A stretch of DNA of 64,000 nucleotides from JANNRR01 sp031401675. Its GTDB lineage: Bacteria > Pseudomonadota > Alphaproteobacteria > Rhodobacterales > Rhodobacteraceae. The stretch's first letter is position 1. The number at the start of each line of letters is the position of its first letter. The stretch covers positions 1 to 64,000 of the forward strand of contig JANNRR010000166.1 of assembly GCA_031401675.1 (NCBI GenBank). The letters are read 5' to 3'. Made by a program: the position numbers and the translations under genes. Below are positions 42,974-52,456 of this stretch, one piece after another. The notes under the pieces were generated by a model, which had not been told where the DNA came from, made no database searches, and saw nothing but the letters and a program-made list of their open reading frames with translations.

Positions 42974-43923
42974 CTTGTATCCCCGCTCAGATAGGCCGCC
43001 TGCACATGCGCTGCCAGTTCTGCCACCTTGCGAATGAAGCGGGTCAGGAACTCGTGCAAGCCCTCTTCAAAAACCGCCGGCACCGACAATTCCGCCAACT
43101 CGCCAAGCACTTCGCGGGCGTGGCTTTGCGCGCCTGTCGAACCGCCATAAAGCCGTGCCAGCCGTTCGAGATGCGTCGTGACACCTTCGATCGAGGTCAG
43201 AAGCGACCGCGGGCATTGCGGATTCAGGATCAGGAAATGCGCGATCTTCGCGGCCGTCACTTCGCCGCCGTAGGCCCAGTGAAAGGCCCGGTGTGCCGAC
43301 ATGGCCCGCAGCAAGGTGGTCCACTGATAGTTGTCGCGCCCCGAACCCACGAAATCCGCACTGGGCAGCAGGACGTAATACTTCACGTCCATCAGACGAG
43401 CGGTGTTATCGGCGCGCTCCAGATAATAGCCGAGGTTCAGGAAGTCATAACCATCGTTGCGCAACAGGGTGGCGTCGATTGCACCCCGCATCATGGCGGT
43501 ATGGCGCATCGTCCATTCGGTCAGCCGACCCAGTTCCAGCTCGCCGCGCGGCGTGCGCAGCATCGAGCGCAGTTCCTGAAAGGCGGTGTTCAGCGCATCC
43601 CAGACCTGCGTGGTCAGGGCGGTTCGGACAATCCGCCCATTCTCGCGGGCGGCCGTGATGCAGGCGGCCACCGACGAGACATTGTCCAGATCGAAGAACA
43701 GGTAGCTTTCGATATTGCGCTGCACCGGCTCGCCGTATTTCCGGGCAAAACCGTTTGCGGTACCGCTGGCCTGCAAAAGCGATTCCCATTCTGACCGGAA
43801 ACCGTCACCGGTCGACGGCAGCAACGATATCCGCGACCCCACTTCCAGCAAACGTGCCATGGTTTCGGCCCGCTCCATGTAGCGGGCGATCCAATAAAGG
43901 TTGTCGGCGGTCCTGCTCAGCAT
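42970..43923 (-). CDS. Alpha-E domain protein (DUF403)
   Basis: The 317-residue all-helical protein starts MLSRTADNLYWIARYMERAE, the strongly conserved DUF403 beginning, and ends in a helix-rich stretch with FIRKVAELAAHVQAAYL. The alpha-E domain is found fused or next to circularly permuted ATP-grasp enzymes. It is 4 nt downstream of the ATP-grasp gene and overlaps the transglutaminase gene by 4 nt, so three gene products should be made together. Confidence 0.92.
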   Translation of the reverse strand: MLSRTADNLYWIARYMERAETMARLLEVGSRISLLPSTGDGFRSEWESLLQASGTANGFARKYGEPVQRNIESYLFFDLDNVSSVAACITAARENGRIVRTALTTQVWDALNTAFQELRSMLRTPRGELELGRLTEWTMRHTAMMRGAIDATLLRNDGYDFLNLGYYLERADNTARLMDVKYYVLLPSADFVGSGRDNYQWTTLLRAMSAHRAFHWAYGGEVTAAKIAHFLILNPQCPRSLLTSIEGVTTHLERLARLYGGSTGAQSHAREVLGELAELSVPAVFEEGLHEFLTRFIRKVAELAAHVQAAYLSGDTR

Positions 43924-43927
43924 CCGG

Positions 43928-45340
43928 TCACTCCGCCAACACCCAGGTATCCTTGACGCCGCCGCCCTGACTGGAGTTCACAACCAGCGATCCTTCGGTC
44001 AGCGCAACCCGCGTCAGCCCGCCGGGCACCAGATCGACACGCTCGCCGACCAGACAATAGGGCCGCAGATCGACATGGCGCGGGGCGATGCCTTCGGCCA
44101 CGAAGGTCGGGCTGGTCGACAGGGCCAGCGTCGGCTGCGCGATATAGTTGCCGGGGTCGGCGCGAATGCGCTCGGCAAAGGCAGCCACCTGATCATTGGT
44201 GGATTTCGGTCCGACCAGCATGCCGTAGCCGCCAGAGCCATGAACCTCCTTGACCACCAGTTCGGCCAGATGTTCCTGAACGTACTTCAAATCGTCAGCC
44301 TTGCCGCACTGCCAGGTCGGGACATTCTGCAGAATCGGCTCCTCGCCCAGATAGAAGCGGATCATTTCGGGCACAAAAGTATAGACGGCCTTGTCATCGG
44401 CAACACCGGTACCCGGGGCCGACGCGATGCTGACCCCGCCAGAACGGTAGACATCCATCAGGCCCGGAATCCCGAGCATCGAATCCGGGCGGAAGCACAA
44501 CGGGTCGATGTATGCATCATCGATCCGTCGGTAAATGACATCGACCCGCTTCGGGCCCTCGGTCGTGCGCATCCAGACATATTCACCCTCGACAAACAGA
44601 TCCTGGCCTTCGACAAGCTCGATCCCCATCAGGTCTGCCAGAAAGGAATGCTCGTAATAGGCCGAGTTGAAATGGCCGGGCGTCAGGATGACAATCACCG
44701 GGTCGCGGTCGCATTTCTGCGGCGCGACCGAGGCAAGGGTGCGCCGCAGAAGCGCCGGGTAGTTGTCCACGGGTTCGATGCGGTTTTCGCGGAACAAGGT
44801 CGGGAACATCCGCATCATGATTTCACGGTTCTCAAGCATGTAGCTGACGCCGGACGGTGTCCGGCAGTTGTCCTCCAGCACGAAAAAGTCATCGGCACCG
44901 GTCCGCACGATATCGATCCCGACAATGTGGGAATAGACGCCGCGCGGGGGCGTGAAGCCCGCCACCGCCTTTTCATAGGCGGCATTTTGATAGATCAGCC
45001 GGGCTGGAACCCGCCCTGCCCGGATAATCTCGCCACGGCCATAGATATCCACCAGAAACGCGTTCAGCGCCTGCGCCCGTTGCTTGACGCCACGGTCCAG
45101 CCGACGCCATTCGTCCTGGGAAAACACCCGGGGAAACATGTCGAACGGGATCAGCCGGTCCGGATCGCCGCCCTCGCCATAGACGGCAAAGGTGATGCCG
45201 ATCCGGCGGAACAGCGCCTCGGCCTCGGCCTGTTTCAGGCTGCGGAAGGCGTCGGGCATCGCCCGCATCCAGTCTTCCAACCGCAGATAGGGGGCGCGGA
45301 CCAGGTTGCCATCATACATTTCGTTAAAGAATGTCGTCAC
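43928..45340 (-). CDS. Circularly permuted ATP-grasp protein (DUF404/DUF407)
   Basis: The 470-residue protein has FNEMYDGNLVRAPYLRLEDW at the start, IPFDMFPRVFSQDEWRRLDR, the ATP-binding VKEVHGSGGYGMLVGPKS loop and a C-terminal AEGIAPRHVDLRPYCLVGER segment, all typical. The enzyme likely forms a carboxylate-amine (peptide-like) bond using ATP. With the transglutaminase-like and Anbu proteins this suggests a system that makes and breaks a peptide-like tag or small peptide. That function is inference. Confidence 0.92.
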   Translation of the reverse strand: MTTFFNEMYDGNLVRAPYLRLEDWMRAMPDAFRSLKQAEAEALFRRIGITFAVYGEGGDPDRLIPFDMFPRVFSQDEWRRLDRGVKQRAQALNAFLVDIYGRGEIIRAGRVPARLIYQNAAYEKAVAGFTPPRGVYSHIVGIDIVRTGADDFFVLEDNCRTPSGVSYMLENREIMMRMFPTLFRENRIEPVDNYPALLRRTLASVAPQKCDRDPVIVILTPGHFNSAYYEHSFLADLMGIELVEGQDLFVEGEYVWMRTTEGPKRVDVIYRRIDDAYIDPLCFRPDSMLGIPGLMDVYRSGGVSIASAPGTGVADDKAVYTFVPEMIRFYLGEEPILQNVPTWQCGKADDLKYVQEHLAELVVKEVHGSGGYGMLVGPKSTNDQVAAFAERIRADPGNYIAQPTLALSTSPTFVAEGIAPRHVDLRPYCLVGERVDLVPGGLTRVALTEGSLVVNSSQGGGVKDTWVLAE

Positions 45341-45677
45341 CCTGGCCCCGTCCGGTCACCGCGCTGCGGAATGTGTTGCAGCAAACCATAGGCAGTGGCC
45401 GCGTCAAGGGAAAGCCGCGCCTTCGGCCTGCCGCCCAAACCACCCCCAAGCGCCCAAGAAACGCGCGGATGCTCACAAAACAGGCATCTCTTGCGTCGAT
45501 CGAGGTCAGCAATGCTGCACCACATTCTTTTGGAAAGCCGTCCCGGATGCCACAATTCCGTAACACGGCCTTTACTGTCGCCCTGCGCGGTGGCAGATAG
45601 GTCAGGCGCGGAAAAGACGGCTTGACAAGGCTTGGCCCGCCGCGCTCCAGTTCCTTTGACAAGTTTGGGAGGCCCCC
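45341..45677. other. Divergent intergenic region between ATP-grasp and RTX genes
   Basis: There are 337 nt without a convincing gene; several overlapping frames are open on both strands but none shows family similarity. It should hold the promoters of both flanking genes. GGGAGG lies just before the GTG of the RTX gene. Confidence 0.5.
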
Positions 45678-46595
45678 GTGGCAACTGTTTTTTCGAACGT
45701 TCCGTTCAATACCAGCACGCTGAATTTGAACACGTATTTCCAGTTCGCGTTCGACAAGCAATTTGTCGACAACACGCCGTTTTCCTATCAGGGCGTCGCG
45801 TATCAGGATCAATTACTGGTCCTGTACGATACCGGCGCCGGAGAAGTGGCCACGATATTCGCCGGCGACGATCTGGTGTATTCGACCACGACGCAACTGT
45901 TGACCGGCGGGACGGTCACCGGCCTGTTCTCGCTTGATGTGTCAAACCCGCAATTCGGGGTTGATTGGGGCCTGCAGGGGGTCAGCATGTCCGCAACAGC
46001 GCTGATGGCGGCGGGGGCGACGGTGTCGACCGCCGACGACTTAGTCATCATTCGCGCTGCATTTTCCAAGGCCGATGTCTTCACGCTGTCCAGCGGCGAC
46101 GATGTCGCCCGCGGGTATGCCGGCAACGACGTGATGTACGGCCTGGACGGCAACGATAAACTCTACGGTGGCGGCGGTGGCGATACCCTTTCCGGATTGA
46201 CCGGCGACGATCAACTGTTTGGCGGCGTTGGCGCAGATAAATTCTACGGCGGTCTGGGCAGGGATGTGCTGTATGCCGGGGTGGACAGCAACGCTGATCT
46301 GTTCATTTTCAATTCAGTGGCGCACAGCGTGGTCGGCATCAATCGCGACCGGATCTATCAGTTCGATGTCAACACCGACGATATCGACCTGCAGTTGATC
46401 GATGCGGATACGGTGCTGGCCGGCGACCAAGCCTTTGCTTTTTCAGGATCTGTTTCAGCAGCGCATTCGATCTGGGTTCTGGTTTCCGGCAGCAATCTGG
46501 TGATTCGCGGCGATGTGAACGGCGACCGGACCGCCGACTTCGAGATCCAGCTGGTCAGCGTCGCCGCTGTGGCTGCCGCGAATTTCCTGCTTTGA
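45678..46595 (+). CDS. RTX-type calcium-binding protein, putative type I secretion substrate
   Basis: The 305-residue protein has no N-terminal signal. Residues 140-205 contain GGxGxDxxx-like nonapeptides (YGLDGNDKLYGGGGGDTL, FGGVGADKFYGGLGRDVL), which bind calcium as a beta roll. The C-terminus ends in a hydrophobic, Ala/Val-rich tail (QLVSVAAVAAANFLL), like C-terminal secretion signals. The N-terminal 130 residues have no recognised domain. GTG start at 45678 with GGGAGG upstream. The type I secretion genes at 0.7-4.8 kb could export it, but are 40 kb away. Confidence 0.8.
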   Translation: MATVFSNVPFNTSTLNLNTYFQFAFDKQFVDNTPFSYQGVAYQDQLLVLYDTGAGEVATIFAGDDLVYSTTTQLLTGGTVTGLFSLDVSNPQFGVDWGLQGVSMSATALMAAGATVSTADDLVIIRAAFSKADVFTLSSGDDVARGYAGNDVMYGLDGNDKLYGGGGGDTLSGLTGDDQLFGGVGADKFYGGLGRDVLYAGVDSNADLFIFNSVAHSVVGINRDRIYQFDVNTDDIDLQLIDADTVLAGDQAFAFSGSVSAAHSIWVLVSGSNLVIRGDVNGDRTADFEIQLVSVAAVAAANFLL

Positions 46596-46660
46596 GCACT
46601 GACTGACCGGGCTGCACGTCGCGGACTGGCGATCAGGGCTGTGCGTGGTAAGGTCCGGCC

Positions 46661-47653
46661 ATGCCGGTCCTAAGCTTCACCGATAGAGGCATCTATTGTC
46701 CGGCGGGCGATTTCTACATCGACCCGCAGCGCCCGGTGCCACGCGCCTTGATCACGCACGGTCATTCCGATCATGCGCGAACCGGGCACGGATCGTATCT
46801 GTGCACCACGTCAGCTGCTCCGGCGATCCGGCACCGGCTGCGGGTTGCGCCGCAGACCGTCGATTATGGCGCGGTGCTGCAGATCGGCGGCGCCCGGGTT
46901 TCGTTTCACCCGGCCGGACACGTGCCGGGATCGGCGCAGATCAGGGTAGAGGTGGCGGGCGAAGTCTGGGTGGTTTCCGGCGACTTCAAGATCGAACCCG
47001 ACGGCGTGTCCGAGCCGTTTGAACCGCTGCGCTGTCATGCGTTCATTTCCGAATGCACCTTTGGTCTGCCGATCTTTCACTGGGCACCGCAAAGCGCCGT
47101 GATGGCCGAAATCAACCAGTGGTGGGTTGCGAACCGGGCAGCGGGGCGGTTTTCGATGATGGCGGCCTATTCCTTAGGCAAGGCGCAACGCATTCTGGCG
47201 CATCTTGACCGCGATATCGGGCCGATCCTGACCCATGAATCGATCGAGGCCATGACAGATGTGCTGCGCCAACAGGGCTGGCGGTTCCCTGCCACCGTGC
47301 CGGTGACGCCAACGACTGATCTGAAGTCACTGGCGGGCGGGTTTGTTCTGGCCCCGCCAAATGCCATTGCCGGTGCCTGGATGGCCCGGTTTGGTGCAGT
47401 TGAAATCGCCAACGCGTCGGGTTGGATGGCACTGCGGCGGCGGCGCGGTGGCGGTCGCGGCTTTGTGCTGTCGGATCACGCCGACTGGTGCGGCCTCAAT
47501 CTTGCAATCAGCCAGACCGGGGCCGAGCGTGTGTTCGTCACGCACGGTTACACCACCGAATTCCGGCGGTGGCTGCAGCATAAGGGTTATGATGCGGCTG
47601 TCGTCGAACCGGACGCAGGCGACCAGCGGGCCCTTCCGCCCGAAGTGGCATGA
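46661..47653 (+). CDS. Ligase-associated DNA exonuclease (MBL/beta-CASP fold)
   Basis: The 330-residue protein is of the metallo-beta-lactamase type. It has metal-binding ALITHGHSDHARTGH, an acidic VVSGDFKIEPDG strand and FHPAGHVPGSAQIRVE. The C-terminal GFVLSDHADWCGLNLAI and VFVTHGYTTEFRRWL belong to the beta-CASP region. In bacteria this exonuclease is part of a DNA-repair cluster with an ATP-dependent ligase, an Lhr-type helicase and a PdeM phosphoesterase. Only the ligase homologue accompanies it here. All metal ligands that I can identify are intact. It overlaps the ligase gene by 4 nt. Confidence 0.9.
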   Translation: MPVLSFTDRGIYCPAGDFYIDPQRPVPRALITHGHSDHARTGHGSYLCTTSAAPAIRHRLRVAPQTVDYGAVLQIGGARVSFHPAGHVPGSAQIRVEVAGEVWVVSGDFKIEPDGVSEPFEPLRCHAFISECTFGLPIFHWAPQSAVMAEINQWWVANRAAGRFSMMAAYSLGKAQRILAHLDRDIGPILTHESIEAMTDVLRQQGWRFPATVPVTPTTDLKSLAGGFVLAPPNAIAGAWMARFGAVEIANASGWMALRRRRGGGRGFVLSDHADWCGLNLAISQTGAERVFVTHGYTTEFRRWLQHKGYDAAVVEPDAGDQRALPPEVA

Positions 47654-49248
47654 AGCGCTTTGCGGCACTGATCGCGGCGCTGGACCAGACGGCAAACGCC
47701 GATGACCGGGTTGCGGAACTCGCCACCTATTTCCTTGCCGTCACCGAACAGGACCGGCTTTGGGCCATTGCCCTGCTGACTGGCCGGCGGCCAAGACGCA
47801 TTGCCCGGCTGAATGACCTGCGGGATTGGGCACTGGCGGCAGCAGATGTTCCGCTGTGGCTTTTCGAAGCGGCGAGACGCGAAACCGGTGATCTGGCAGA
47901 GGCAACGGCCTTGCTGCTGCCCCCTGCCCGGACCCAAAGCGCGTACGAGAACGATGAAAGCCTGGCGGATTGGATCACACGCCTTGATGCCATGGCCAGG
48001 ATGGACGCGGACAGTCTGCGGCTCGCGGTCTTGGCTGCCTGGCAGCAGCTTCGGCCAGACCAGCGGCTGCTGTTCAACAAACTGATGACCGGTGAGTTCC
48101 GGACAGGGGTCAGCCTGGCCGAGATGGCCCAGTCATTGTCACAGGTTACGGGTCTGGGCCAGCACGGCCTGTTTTGCCGACTTGCGCAGCATTGGTTTCC
48201 GCAAGGCACGACCTTTGCTGAATTTGTATCGACCGAAGATGCAGTAAATCGCGCCGGATACCCCTACCCGTTCGGCGGCGCCACATCAATGACGGGTGCT
48301 GCTGCCTATCTTGGGCAACCTGCAGATTGGACCGCTGACTGGGCTTGGGACGGGATTCGGGTGCAACTGGTTCTGCGCGACCGGGCGCGGTTTCTGTGGT
48401 CTGCCAACGGATTGTTGACCGACAGATTTCCCGAACTGGTGGTGGCACAGGATTTTCTGCCTCAAGGTACGGTGATCGAAGGGGAAATCGTTGGCTGGCA
48501 CGATGGGGTGCTGCCCGTGACGTCGCTGGCACGGCGCATCGCGGCCAAGCGCCCGTCGCGCCGCGAATTGGCCGCGCATCCGGTGATGCTGATCGCCGAT
48601 GACCTGCTGGAATGGCAAGGTCAGGACATCCGCGACCGGCCATGGCGCGACCGCCGCGCGCTCTTGGCCGAAGCCATGGCCGCGTTGCCGGTTCGCGCCC
48701 CCATGCGGCTGGCGGAGCCGCTGCCCTTTGCAGGCTGGCAACAGCTTCAGCTACGGCACGGCCGTGCGCGGGAGATCGGGGCCAGTGGAATGACGCTGCG
48801 CCGCCGGTCCGCAGACGTTGACGCAGGGTCTGCGGGGGAACGGCTGATCTGGCCGGCTGATCCGTTGCGGGTGGCGGCGGTGTTGGTCAGCGCCCTTTTC
48901 GGGCGCGACCAGCGCGCGACCTACGCGTTTGCGGTTTGGGATGGCGACGTGCTGGTCCCGATCACGAAAACCGACGCCGATCTGACCGGGGCAGCGTCAG
49001 AGATTTCGACCTGGGTCAGCCGGAACACCATTGGCCGTTACGGTCCGGCACGGCAGGTTACCCCGGAACTGGTGTTCGACCTGGCCTTTGACGGGGTCGA
49101 GGTCAGCCCACGACACAAGGCCGGGCTTGCGCTTCGGGCAGCCCGCGCCGTTGCCTGGCACCGCGACCTGACGGCACGGGAAGCGGGCCGCCTGCAGGAC
49201 TTGCGGGCAATGCTGGATTACCAGACTTTGCAACCGGGCGAATTGTAG
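47650..49248 (+). CDS. ATP-dependent DNA ligase homologue lacking the catalytic lysine
   Basis: The 532-residue protein aligns along its whole length with the exonuclease-linked ATP-dependent ligases: an N-terminal DNA-binding domain, a nucleotidyltransferase domain from about 215, and an OB domain near 400-525. Motif I, usually EWKWDGIR, reads DWAWDGIR here, with Ala at codon 232 in place of the lysine that takes AMP. Motif Ia lacks its Arg (WSANGLL). Motif V reads SGMTLRRR where family members have GLMLKRR, and the usual WWKWK is LIWPADP (399-405). Motif III (VIEGEIVGW) and motif VI-like RHKAGLALR remain. It is probably unable to ligate. Intact frame, and 4-nt overlap with the exonuclease gene, argue that it is still expressed. 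Confidence 0.88.
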   Translation: MKRFAALIAALDQTANADDRVAELATYFLAVTEQDRLWAIALLTGRRPRRIARLNDLRDWALAAADVPLWLFEAARRETGDLAEATALLLPPARTQSAYENDESLADWITRLDAMARMDADSLRLAVLAAWQQLRPDQRLLFNKLMTGEFRTGVSLAEMAQSLSQVTGLGQHGLFCRLAQHWFPQGTTFAEFVSTEDAVNRAGYPYPFGGATSMTGAAAYLGQPADWTADWAWDGIRVQLVLRDRARFLWSANGLLTDRFPELVVAQDFLPQGTVIEGEIVGWHDGVLPVTSLARRIAAKRPSRRELAAHPVMLIADDLLEWQGQDIRDRPWRDRRALLAEAMAALPVRAPMRLAEPLPFAGWQQLQLRHGRAREIGASGMTLRRRSADVDAGSAGERLIWPADPLRVAAVLVSALFGRDQRATYAFAVWDGDVLVPITKTDADLTGAASEISTWVSRNTIGRYGPARQVTPELVFDLAFDGVEVSPRHKAGLALRAARAVAWHRDLTAREAGRLQDLRAMLDYQTLQPGEL

Positions 49249-49260
49249 TAATAATTCAGC

Positions 49261-50526
49261 ATGCGTACCGTTTTCATTCTTGTCCTGATCCTGATGATGG
49301 TCCCTGCCTGGGCCCGCGCCGACCGGATTGCGCTGGTGATCGGCAATGGCGGCTACCTGCATGCCAAGCCGCTGCCGAATGCGGTGAATGACGCGACCGA
49401 CATGGCCGAAAGCCTGCAACGGATCGGTTTTCAGGTTTTTTCCGGTAACGATCTGACCGGCGCGGAAACGCTGGCGCTGGTTCAGGATTTTTCGGCGGCG
49501 CTGCAACCCGATGATCTGGCGCTGTTCTATTATGCCGGGCATGGCGCACAGTTCGGGACCGAGAATTTCCTGATCCCGGTCGACATCCTGGCCGACGATG
49601 AAGCCGCGTTGACCAAGGCCTCGGTCCGGCTGCAATCGATCCTGCGCAGCATGGAGTTGCGGGCCGGCACCCGGATCGTGATCCTGGACGCGTGCCGCAA
49701 CAATCCGTTTGTGACGCAAGTGGCAAGCCGGTCCGGGGGTGAGGTGTCGCGCGGACTGGCCAAGGTGGAAGCCGGGGTTGGCAGCTACATCGCCTTTTCC
49801 ACGCAGCCGGGCAATGTGGCGCTGGACGGGACCGACCGCAACAGCCCGTTCACGGCCGCGCTCTTGCGCCATATCGGGCAGCAAGGCGCGGATATCCACG
49901 CCGTGATGCGTCAGGTGCGGGCCGATGTGGTGAATGCCACCGATGAAACGCAGGTGCCGTGGGAAAACTCCTCGCTGGTGCACGAGGTTTTTCTGGCCGC
50001 TGCCGAGCCTGCGCTTTTGCCGCAGGCTGTTGTGGTCGAGCCCGCCGTGATCGAGACGCCACAACCGCCCACCACTGAATTTTCCTATGTCGGAGGCCTG
50101 GACACGGGGGGCGACGGCTTTCTGGCGCTGCGGGCACAACCCTCGCTTCTTGCCGGGCTTGTGACGCGGCTTCCGGCAGACACACTGCTGGAAGTACTGG
50201 CAAGCGAAGGGTCATGGCGCAAGGTCAGGTCGCAGACCGGCGAGGTTGGCTGGGCTTTCGCCAAATGGATCAAGTGTTGCCGGACGGTCGCCCCGGTGGT
50301 GCCCGACGCACGGACGGTGGCGCAGAACTGCGAGGCGCTCTGGTATAAACGCAACCGGATCTGGCACCTGAACGGCTACTGCTTCACGTCTGACCGCGCC
50401 ATCACCGCCTTTGGCAATGCCGGCTGCAGCCGTGGCCAGGCCGGGGCGCTGAACGCGATGAGTGCTGCGGATCGCAGCGCCGTGGAAACGCTGGCCCGAC
50501 AGGCTGTCGAAGCGGGCTGCAAATAG
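49261..50526 (+). CDS. Exported caspase-family protein with SH3-like and YARHG-like domains
   Basis: The 421-residue product has a signal peptide (FILVLILMMVPAWARA), then a peptidase C14 fold with the catalytic His in LALFYYAGHGAQFGTENFLI and the Cys in IVILDACRNNPF. Residues about 280-340 form an SH3b-like domain (FLALRAQPSL to GWAFAKWIKCC), and the C-terminus has a YARHG-like motif (CEALWYKRNRIWHLNGYC). It should act in the periplasm or outside. It starts 12 nt after the ligase stop, but without a clear Shine-Dalgarno, so co-transcription is likely while function with the ligase is not implied. Confidence 0.85.
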   Translation: MRTVFILVLILMMVPAWARADRIALVIGNGGYLHAKPLPNAVNDATDMAESLQRIGFQVFSGNDLTGAETLALVQDFSAALQPDDLALFYYAGHGAQFGTENFLIPVDILADDEAALTKASVRLQSILRSMELRAGTRIVILDACRNNPFVTQVASRSGGEVSRGLAKVEAGVGSYIAFSTQPGNVALDGTDRNSPFTAALLRHIGQQGADIHAVMRQVRADVVNATDETQVPWENSSLVHEVFLAAAEPALLPQAVVVEPAVIETPQPPTTEFSYVGGLDTGGDGFLALRAQPSLLAGLVTRLPADTLLEVLASEGSWRKVRSQTGEVGWAFAKWIKCCRTVAPVVPDARTVAQNCEALWYKRNRIWHLNGYCFTSDRAITAFGNAGCSRGQAGALNAMSAADRSAVETLARQAVEAGCK

Positions 50527-50604
50527 ACGCGATCCGCCGTGGCCACCCTTGAACCGCATGGCCCTTCCGACCTAGATGTGGTCAGGAACAATCCCGAGGT
50601 TGCC

Positions 50605-52441
50605 ATGCGTTTCCCCCCCCCTGCCCTTTCAGCCGACCCGTGCGCTTGATGCCCATTCCGGGCGCAATGATGCGCTCGGGGACCTGCCCGAATGGGACCT
50701 GAGCGACCTTTACACAGCCCCGGACGCACCGGAATTGGCGCGCGACATGGGGTGGCTGGATCAGGCCTGCAAGGGATTCGCGGCGGATTTCGAGGGGAAG
50801 CTGGCGACGCTGAATGCGGGCGCAATGCTGGACTGTGTGCTGCGCTATGAACGGATCGACGTGGTCGCTGGGCGTCTGATGTCCTATGCCGGCCTGCGGT
50901 ATTATCAGAATACCCTTGATAGTGACCGGGCCAAGTTCATAGCCGACACGCAGGACAAGGTGACCGAGTTCACCACGCCGTTGGTGTTTTTCTCGCTGGA
51001 AATCAACCGTATCGATGATGCGGCCATCGGGTTGCTGTTTGACGCCGATCCGGCGCTGGCCCGCTACCGGCCGGTATTTGAACGCTTGCGCGCCATGCGG
51101 CCCTATCAGTTGTCGGACGAATTGGAAAAATTCCTGCATGATCAGTCGACGGTCGGTGCCGCCGCGTGGAACCGGCTGTTCGACGAGACGATGGCCGGTT
51201 TGAGTTTCGCCGTGGACGGCGAGGACATGAGTCTGGAGGCGACGCTCAACCTGCTTACGGACCCGGTTCGCAGCAAACGCGAAGCAGCGGCGCGGGCGCT
51301 TGCGGCGGTGTTCGGCCGCCAGGTGAAACTGTTCGCCCGGGTCCACAACACGCTGGCCAAGGAAAAGGAAATTCAGGATCGCTGGCGCAAGATGCCGACC
51401 CCGCAAACCGGCCGGCATCTGTCAAATCATGTCGAGCCCGAAGTGGTCGAGGCGTTGCGCAATGCCGTCGTGGCAGCCTATCCCAAACTGTCACATCGCT
51501 ATTACGCCCTGAAGGCCCGGTGGATGGGGCTGGAGCGGCTGCAGGTCTGGGACCGCAATGCGCCGCTGCCGATTGATGTGCCGCGACTGGTGGACTGGCC
51601 GACCGCGAAGGCCATGGTGCTGGACGCCTACCATGACTTTTCCCCCCGGATGGCCGAACTGGCCGCGCCGTTTTTCGAAAAGAACTGGATCGATGCCGCC
51701 GTCAAGCCGGGCAAGGCTCCCGGTGCATTTGCCCATCCGACGGTGACCGAGGTACATCCCTATGTGATGCTGAACTATCTGGGAAAACCACGCGATGTCA
51801 TGACCCTTGCCCACGAGCTTGGGCATGGCGTGCATCAGGTGCTGGCCGCCGGGCAAGGCGAGCTGTTGTCCTCGACCCCGCTGACGCTGGCCGAAACCGC
51901 GTCGGTGTTTGGCGAAATGCTGACCTTTCGCAAGCTTCTGGACAACGCCAGGACCCCAACCGAGCGCAAGACGCTGCTGGCGGGCAAGGTCGAGGACATG
52001 ATCAACACCGTGGTGCGCCAGATCGCCTTTTACGACTTCGAGTGCAAGCTTCATGCCGCCCGGGCCGAGGGGGAACAGACGCCCGAGGACATCAACGCGC
52101 TGTGGATGTCTGTTCAGGCGCAGAGCCTTGGGCCGGTGTTCGATTTCATGGACGGCTACGAGACGTTCTGGGGCTATATCCCGCACTTTGTCCACTCGCC
52201 GTTCTATGTCTATGCCTATGCATTCGGCGACGGTCTGGTGAATGCACTTTATGCGGTTTACGCGGAAGGCGATCCGGGCTTTCAGGACAAGTACTTTGAG
52301 ATGCTCAAGGCAGGCGGGTCAAAACACCACAAGGAGTTGCTGGCCCCGTTCGGACTTGATGCCAGCGATCCGAAGTTCTGGGACAAGGGATTGAGCATGA
52401 TCGCGGGCTTCATCGACGAATTGGAAGCGATGGCGGACTGA
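50605..52441 (+). CDS. pepF: M3-family oligoendopeptidase (PepF type), frameshift at start
   Basis: The protein of about 612 residues has the M3 zinc-peptidase core with the HExxH motif in VMTLAHELGHGVHQVLAAGQ, the downstream Glu in ETASVFGEMLTF and the substrate-contact FVHSPFYVYAYAFG. It cleaves short peptides in the cytosol. The expected start is the ATG at 50605, with GAGG 5 nt upstream, but a run of eight C residues (50613-50620) throws that ATG out of frame with the rest. With seven C residues it would read MRFPPLPFQPTRALD and stay in frame. The long frame as given instead starts at 50576 with no good ribosome site. This is either a sequencing or assembly error or a real slippage tract. 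Confidence 0.85.
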
Positions 52442-52456
52442 CCGGTCTGGAGCGGC

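Noticed and set aside
46661..50526. Anti-phage nuclease-caspase system
   Set aside because: The caspase-like protein has a signal peptide and non-defence domains, and the exonuclease belongs to a known repair family; there is no sensor gene.
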